Source: Nepenthes gracilis | Lineage: Eukaryota > Streptophyta > Magnoliopsida > Caryophyllales > Nepenthaceae | Length of the DNA: 64,000 nucleotides | Direction: 5' to 3' | Assembly: GCA_033239525.1 (NCBI GenBank) | Contig: BSYO01000009.1 | Span: 16,203,299-16,267,298, forward strand | Shown here: piece after piece, positions 51,701 to 60,700 of the stretch | Position numbering within the stretch: position 1 is the stretch's first letter | Layout of the letters: each line of letters begins with the position of its first letter | The notes under the pieces: generated by a model | The model's input: only the letters and a program-made list of their open reading frames with translations | Databases searched by the model: none | Told to the model about the DNA's origin: nothing | Program-made: the position numbers and the translations under genes

Positions 51701-54700
51701 TTTGTTTTAAAATAGTGTGTATTGATTTGATTACCTGATTGATTTCTTCTTCTGATGACGAATACATTTTAACTACCTTTTTTTGGTCTGATTCATGTCT
51801 ACTGCTGCAGGACTACCCAATCTTTGCTCTCTGCAGTTGCTCTTGTGACTGAAAAATATTTGCGGCAGGAAATACTCAGTGCTGTATCTTTTTACATACA
51901 TTCTTTTTTTTTTTCAAATTATTTGCATAGTCTGTTGGAATTAATTTCTGCTGTTTGTTTCTGGGATTCATGTCCTTAACTGCAAAAAAGATATCTGTAT
52001 TAGCGGAAAATACAAGTTCAAAAATTGTTTTCAGTGAGGTGTTGTCTACTGCAGCTAGAGATATTGTCACAAAGGATATATCTAGATTACGTGGTGGCTG
52101 GCCTATGCAGGATGCATTTTATGTGAGTTTACTGATCTTTAGTTCCGAAATAAGTTTTGACATTGTTGAACCATCCCATCATACCATTAGTAATCAATCA
52201 CCTTGCAGGTGATATGGTATCTCTTTCCTCTAAGAGGGAGATCTTATGTTATGAGCCTACCCTAAGAATATATTCCTTTTGAAAAAAGATAGAAATTGGG
52301 AATTGATGGAAAAGAAAAATTAACGTTCTTGATTGGAAATTAGATTTTTTTTTTTTTTTTTTTGCTGTAGACATGCTTCATGTTATCTTGTTATTGCAAA
52401 ATTTTGAGAACTCAAACTTTTTCTTTGCTAATCTTTTGTCAAATTCTTGTATGTTCATGAGAATTTGACTGTCCATGAAGTACATTAATGGCACCATAAT
52501 CATTTATTCATATAACTCTCCACTCTGAGTGAATTGGTATTTGGAACGATGCCTTTGATGAGTATTATGCATACGGGGTGTTGTATCATACTTTGCTTTC
52601 ATGATAGTCGTTTTGAATGATCGTGAGTTGAGCTTGATTAGCTTGGTCTACTGGGGAAAAAAAGCACATGTATTGTGAAACCTAATATTTCCTTTTTAAA
52701 GCTTGACTTGTTAACTGAAAGTGCTTAAAACTGTACTTGACCTTGAGCCAATAAACTTCTTGAGCTTAACTTGAATGAATGTTGAACAATCTTGAGTTGA
52801 ACTCCTAGTCGTTTGGCTTGTTTAACAGCATACAAACAATATATATTTATACCGTGTTTTATACTGGAGATCAAATTATATGTTATGCTGGGCTGTGCTG
52901 AAACATGACCATGCACATAAAGTTTCCTTGCAATTTACGAATTTGAGGGTGCAGATGTTGTTATCATGAAGTAACCTTCACATTTTTACTCCCACTAATG
53001 AAAAGCAGGTTATGTGGAGATATTTTTTTACTTGTTGGTTTTTGCAAATGTATTCTCAATTATTATTTTTTTTCCCCAAATTTATTCTGAATAATTCATT
53101 GTTTTTCAATTTATTTGATTGCTAGATTTCTGGGCAAATAAACATTTTCTGGCTTAATGTGAACAACAAAAAGTGGGCATATGTGGGCCCAATGATCTAG
53201 TCAGCAGTCCAAAAAAGAAAATAAAAAAAAATTAAGAAAACAAAAAAAAAAAAATCGATAAGAAAAGTGAAAATTAGCTCCCCTTAAAAGCAAAAAATAA
53301 ACTAAAAGTACGAACTTCACACCACAGCCACCCACCCTCACCCATTATTTGCTGCCCCTCCCCAGTGCCACCCCCCCTGCCACCACTGTCCCTCTGCAAT
53401 TTTTCAGAGGGGGAGGAGAGAGGGAGTGGGAGTAAGGAGGGAAGACTGGTGGGAGAGTGTGGAGGATAGCTGCCTGGGTGGAGAGTGTGGTGATGGTGGG
53501 GATGGCTGCTGGTGTCTGGTATGGCTGGTGGTTGCTTGGGCCTTTTGGGTTTTCTCTGTTTTTTTTCTTTTGTTTTCTGGTTGTTTTTCCTTTGTTTCTC
53601 TTCAATTGTGGATTTTTTTACCTGTTTTGTAATTTTCTTTAATTTTTTGCCTACTAAGATCAATGGCCAAATCTGCTTAATCATTGCCCACATACTCACT
53701 TTCCACTGTCAGGTGCCATCAAGTGACATTGAAAATGTTGATTTGGCTGGAAATCTTATAATTGTGCAAATTCAATTGTCAAGAATAGATTTACGGAGAT
53801 CCTAAAAGTTTGGAATATTTATGCTTCTTACCTGTAAGAAAAAAACTGAGTTCCCACAGCTGCATTCTGTAATTTTGTTTTGGCCTTACTGTTCATCAGA
53901 TCTTATGTGCTGTTAGATTGAGTGTGTGAACTCCATTGGATATGTAATGTCATTGCTGAAGCAGAGTCAGTCTGATCAGCTATCAAATAGATTTGGTTCC
54001 ATCTATGTTTACATATATTATGCAAAGTTTAATTTTTATTTTTAGGTGCTTGTTGAAGAATGAGAGCTTGAATAAGAAATTATAACAATACGATCATCGA
54101 TTAATCCTCCATTTTGTTTGTTTTTTGGATACTGAACAGGGCTTATCCAAAAGAGCAGAAACTTACAGAGAAATGAAAAGAGAATAAGGATCCATCATCT
54201 CTCTTGCATGTCTTGTAATGAATTTTCCTGGAAACTATTGTAATATGGACCAGAAGAACACTCAAGAACTAATGTATTCTCAAATAAAGTTCAAGTTTGA
54301 AAAACCATCTCTGAAGATTTCACGATTTCTCTCATCCAGTCTCCCCCAGATTACTGGGGGATATTTAGCAAATTTTCATAAATGCCTTCCTTGCACCCCT
54401 GGTTTTAGCAATTTGATTCAATTGATGTTTTTTCCCTTTTAATCCTTTCACTCCAAATTATACTAAGTACCACGGAAAACTGTCTTACTCCTTACAAACC
54501 TCCTGTGTCTTGTCTTGCCGTTACATATCAAGACCCCTTTCCATTGCAAAAATAAAATAAAATAATTGTCACTGCTGGGATGAGGAGGAAAGAGATGGGC
54601 ACTTGACCAGTTAGTTCTGGTGCACATTGCAGATACAACTGCAGTAAGGACCATAATCACAAAGATTCACCAACCCGACTACACAGTGTACAGGATACTA

Positions 54701-57700
54701 CGTACTGATTGTGGTTTTGACCAATAATATCTCATGTAAAATCTCACTTGTCCGCATTCTATGTACGGGGTTATGTATACCAGATAACAAATCTGGCAAC
54801 TATGTCCAGATTTGGCTACTCCAATCGGTAGAGTAATTGTATTTGTCATTTCAGGGTCACAAACTAAGTGAAAATGTCTGGTGAGTTATAACTTGCCAAA
54901 ACAATTTGAAGTAACCTTTACAAAGTATGGGAAAAAGGAATGCCTTGCAAAGCCACTGAAGTTTTGTTTTTCTGGCACAATGTGTATAGGAATGATGGCA
55001 AATAAGAAGAAAAAAATATAGAGATAGGGAATAAACCTTAGTCTCCTTATAAATATGCTGCAGAAAGAAATAAGATCACTCTATGTTAATGCATTGATAA
55101 AGCTGAGCATTGCATTGTGAAATATGGATTTGTAATGGTGGCTGTGGGGCTGTGTGTAAATAAAGATGGTTGGACCAATAAGGAAAGGGGCCAGTATAAT
55201 TTTACCTTACTTGGGCTAAGGATTTAATTTTATAATGTTTTGGGGCTGCATAGGCCTAATCTATTGCGACTTTTAGCCCGGTAGAGCTAAAGATGCCTAT
55301 TCTCTCTATGTTAACTTCTGTCCGCTTCAGTCTTGCTGGTTCATATAATTGCATCCAAGAGTTATATGTATCTTTCTATTCCATGTTTCCAGTTATTAAC
55401 AAGGTTGATATATTTAACTGAACACTGCTATGTGTGTCTGTTGATGTGTGATTGCAAGTGAATATATTCCCATCTGCACTGTTTGCTCAATGGGCATATA
55501 AATCTTTTGGTTTGTAGTTGCCAAATTATAGGCTGTTTGCCTGATTAAGTTTTTGTTTATAGTTGCCTCCTTTTATAATTTTATTTTGTTTACCACGATT
55601 TTGTTTTATAGGCTTTCTCTCAGCATGCTGTACTTTCAGTTTTGTTCTTGGAGGATGTAATATCAGTGCTTAACCAAGCAACTATTCTAAGAAGTACCTC
55701 GGAGAAGGGAGATAATTCAAGTCACAACCTGGCTAATCACATTGAGGATGATATCTTGCAAGCAGCTATTTTTGCTCTCACAGCCTTCTTCAGGTCTCTT
55801 CTCACCTGTGTTACCTCTAAATCAAAATACTTTATAAACTCTAGAAGTTCCAATGCTGCTTTTTTTGCAGGGGTGGCGGTAAAATTGGCAAAAAAGCTGT
55901 TGAACAAAGTTATGCTTCTGTACTTGCTGCCCTTACTCTTCAGCTGGGAAGTTGTCATGGTCTAGCTGGTTCTGGTCAATCAGAACCATTACGGTAGTTC
56001 CCCAGTGATTTTTTATTTTCCCCTGAAAGTTCATAGTAAATCATATTTGATTATTTCCAACATTCTTGTCAACTTAGTGCTTTACCTCTTTTACCAATTT
56101 TGCAGGGCACTCTTGATTGCATTTCAGGCCTTCTGTGAATGTGTGGGAGATCTTGAAATTGGAAAGGTTGAAATAGAATTACTACCTTTTGCTCGTGCAA
56201 TTTCAGTGTCATACATTATAATGTATTCTGCCTTGACATCAGATGATGTATTATTTTTAGATTTTGGCTAGAGATGGGGAGCAAACTGACAATGAAAAGT
56301 GGGTCAGTCTCATTGGAGATATAGCTGGCAGTATATCTATAAAAAGACCAAAGGAGGTAAAATATGATCCACTTACTATGTGAAAAATATCATTTATAAA
56401 GTTGTATCTCCATCTTTTATGATCTGTTTCTTATTAACAACAATAAAGACTCATGTCCTACCAAATTGGATTGACTATGTGAAGCCTCTTCTGCCAATAA
56501 GATTGATTTAGGGCAATATCTTCTTCACATAGAAGCGATTAAAATAATCACCAGTTGATTTGCTTCAAGTTCTTCTAGGCCTAACTTTTATTTCTTGTCA
56601 ACATCTTCCAAATCACCTTTACTTGTCGACGCGTTAAAGGTGATTTATGGTTGAGGTTAGAGGTAATAATGAAGGGATGTATAGATGTATGAAAATTTAG
56701 AATTAGGTAATAAAAATGATTTTAGATTTTTTATACTTTTAGACGGTTGCTCTAAACTAAGCGTATTCATATTGCTAATCCCAAATAGTAGAATTTAATG
56801 CCTTTTTAATTGTCGTGGTTGACATCATCACCTACACACAGTTATACAAACTCTTGTTGAAATATGTTCAAGGTGAATATTTTGTTGCTTACACACACCA
56901 AAAAAAAAAAAAAAAATGCATTGCAATGTAAACAACGTATGGTTTGTAAAGTGGTGCTTCACAAAAATGAAGCATAACTAAACTTCGAGGCATGTAAGAT
57001 GTCCATTGTTTGCATATGACATTGTTTTGATAGATGAAACTGAGGGATAATAGAAGCAAACTTAGAACTATGGACTGAGGAGGCTCTAGAATGTAAAAGC
57101 CTTAAGATAAGTAGGAGCAAAATAGAATACATGAAGTGCAATTTTAGTATTTTAAACATAATAATGGTTTAAGTAAAATTTAATGATCAAGATTTCCAAA
57201 AGTAATAGATTCTGTTACCTAGCATTTATAATTCAAGAAAATGGAGAGATTGACATATCTATTGCATAGAATTAATACATGCTAGTTTAAATGGACAAAT
57301 GCATTGGGTGTTGATGTGGATCACATATGGGAGTTGAAAGTAAAATAATAATAATAAGGATTTTTTGTGTTTATTATATCATGTCTTTTTCTTTGTAAAT
57401 CTCAATAATTATCTTTTTATGTTTTTAGGTTTTTAGTATTTTATTCATATGCATCTAGAGCCATTATTTAGCAGAGTTTTAGTATGTTCTAAGTAGCTTA
57501 ATGCATCCTTACTGCATTTGGTTAAATATCGGTACTGTTTCCTATTGTAACTCTAGTTTGGAATCTATATGTGTTCCTAATTCTCCAAGTAATTCACGAA
57601 CCCGTGTATATTGAGAAATACTGAAATTTGGAGAATCCTCTTTCCTTTTGTCTGATTTCTCTATCACTTTCTTCTGAAATTTCCTATTCCTCTATTCCTT

Positions 57701-60700
57701 CCCAAATCACTTCCCCTTCTTCTCAATTTTTCATTCTCTTTCCCTCTATTTCTCCTTCTCTCTCATGTCTCAATCTATCCAGAGTGCTTTGTGATTAGAA
57801 AAAATGCCTCTTGAACTGAATTTTTTGTAGGCTTGGTGCCCAACTATGTTTCATGGATTAGAATATTAGCAATTAAAGAAAACCTATTCGAAACGTAAAT
57901 ATTGTGGAAATGCAAGTGCTATGATGAATTAATTGGATCATTCTAAAACATAAGATAATAAATGAGCATATCTGTGCCAATTAGAAGTCAAAATATAGAA
58001 TCAAAGATGAATCAATGTTGTTTAAAATGGTTTAAACACTTAAATCATAGGCCAAACAAACTACTAGTGAGAAACAGTGATGTGATTGAGTTAAAAGGGA
58101 AAAGAGTAAAGGAAGGGGTTGGCCCAGAAAAACTTTGGATGAGGTGATAAGAAGAATATAAAATCGCTTCTATCCTCGAAGGAGGATGTGCTAAACTGAA
58201 CAGATTGCCGGAAATAGGTTAATGTTGCTTGTCCTTCTCGGTGAGACTTAAGAGGTTTTGTGAGTGTTGTTATCTCTAAGGATTATTTTTTGGCAATGTG
58301 ACCAAATCTTCTACTACATGGTAAGAAGTGGGTAAATTGAGCTTTGATCTTAGAAGGAATATATAGAAACTCTTTGATTTATTTATGTTTAGCAAACTTG
58401 TATGAACAACCAGCAAAGCCAAGATTGGCAAATAGCACAAGTGTGACAAGTAGAAAAATTTCACCAGAAATTGTATTTTGCACACTTCCTTGTCAGTTTC
58501 TGTGTGTTTTCTAAGTTCAAATTCAAGCTATTATTTGTTGATGTTGATTTTATCTACTTGTCTAAAGTGTGTATTTATACATATATATTTATTATTTATT
58601 TATTTGTTTCAGAACCTGGTTTTGGTCCTTGACTCCTTGAGGTTCATTGATATTTGTTTTACACATTTATAGTGATGCCTGTTTAATGTATTTGAAAGTG
58701 GTGCCAAGATGGCAGTTTCTTGTGTCCAAAAATTGTATTTTAAACAATTTATTGTCAACTTGTGTGTATTTTCATAAGATCATAGTCAAATTGTATTTTC
58801 TAGAATTTCTTCTGGGATTCCTCTTCCACTTTATTGTGTTGCTGCACTCCTTTTTAAAAAATTATGGTTAGGGTTTCACGCACAGTTTGTTCTACTTTAC
58901 TTTATCAATCAAAGGTGAAATATTTCTAGACTATTTCTGTTTTTCAGAGGAATAGGCCTTTCATTTTTATTTTTTTGCTAGGCAACAATTATGTACACAA
59001 TGAAGGACGAGAAATAGAACATCAGATCACTTAATCTCTTGGAATACAATAAATATTATATATATATATAATAATAAATATAATTATACATACATGTATA
59101 CACATTTATGCATATTATATAAATAATATGACAAATATTGCTTAAAAGAATAAAGTGTGCTACATAAGTAATGCACGCACAATGCAGCACAATGGCTGCT
59201 ACTCCTTTCTTGTATCCAAGTGGAGCAGGTTCGACTCTCCATGCCAGCATACATATACACATATTTATGCAAATAACATGCCAATATATTTCATAAATGC
59301 ATTAACTGTCCCATAATATTAACAAACGCGTGCGGTAGCGCAGCAGCTGCTGCTGGTCCTGCCCATGCAGGAGGACACAAGTTCAATTCTGGGCGGCTGA
59401 AATGTGCTGAAATAAGGCAATTTTTTGAAATGGGACACGCCAAGCAAGGCTTAAACCAGGCGAGAGAGGCGGACGCGAAAATCAGCCCAATCCGCACAAG
59501 CCCAATTGTGGCTGAGAGGTGGGCGCGAAGCGGGCCGCGGCACGGATGGGCCCAAACTATTTTTTTATTTACTGTTACTGTAGACAATAAAAATGTCGTT
59601 TTTATCGTCTTCAACCTCCGGTGGGTCTGACCATTTGGAAGAAAGAGATGTGGAAACTTCTTGAAAATATAGATTTTGAAATTAATGACAGGGTTCTATT
59701 CATGTCTTCATTTCATGCTTCAGTAAACAGGATATCAGAGAAAGCGGTCAACATTTGAGCTCCATTTCCATTTTTGCGAGTTCTTGTATGTAGACTTCTG
59801 GTCCACCTGCTTAACGGTAGTCTTCTACACCGACATCAGTCTCAAGCATTGTGTCCTCCTCTTGATACATTTTTGACCGATTCTATCATGAACAGCTATA
59901 GAATGTGCTTGAAGATCTGTTCAACTCTTTTCCACAACTTCTTGTTTATGTTGATAATGAACATCCAGGACATTGGAACATCTTTGTTCACATGGAATAC
60001 CGTCCTAGAATTCCTACCAATGAAAATCTTTGTTAAGGTTCCCCTTTCATTTGGTTTTGAAGGATGGTAGTCCATGCATGTAAAGTCTTTGTGTGGTCAA
60101 TGCAGCCTAAGATTGTTGCCATGATAACCATTTTCTTCCACTAGACTCTACTCCTTTGTCACAGTGCTTGTTGTCATGGTCTTCTTGGGCCCTAAAAGGC
60201 TCAGTGGTGCAGTCCCCTGAATCCATCAGTGTGCTACTGGATATGGAAAATTGTGGTTGCCTGAGGGCAGTCCCAGCCTTAAAGAGGGGGGAAGAAATAC
60301 CTGCTACTTTTAGTCATGTTAGCACACACTTTTATTTGATATTTTGGGATCATCTGAAATTTAAGATAGTGGTGATAACATTTTTTCATTTGAAACGTTT
60401 TGCGATATATCTTAATATCGAGTTCTGTATCATAAGTTAAGTTTTGATCTTCATAGGAAATACAGGATTTTCTAATCAAAACTATCAAAGAGCTGGGTCT
60501 TAACTTTCAATTTAGAAATCCATCAGAGAAATTTGGGCTATTCAAGGTTGATGATTGAATTACTTGTTAGAATTTAGGTGTATGAATTCCATTTTAAGTT
60601 TGATGTAATCTTCATTATTTGCATGCAAAGGTAGTATACAGATTTCTCATTTTTGACAATTTTTAATCTCTCATCTTTGGAACTTCCATTTGGTTTGAGA

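Noticed and set aside
53274..53699. 141-codon minus-strand frame, Lys- then Pro/Ser-rich
   Set aside because: Longest frame in the window but entirely low-complexity sequence inside intron 37; the overlapping plus-strand frames are equally open.
53714..53803. Acceptor-like cag at 53713 followed by an exon-like frame
   Set aside because: The product matches nothing in SGR6, ends at a stop, and would break the exon 37-38 join that fits the family exactly.
59183..59400. Functional tRNA genes
   Set aside because: A and B boxes fit, but the acceptor stems do not pair, so these are tRNA-derived repeats at best.
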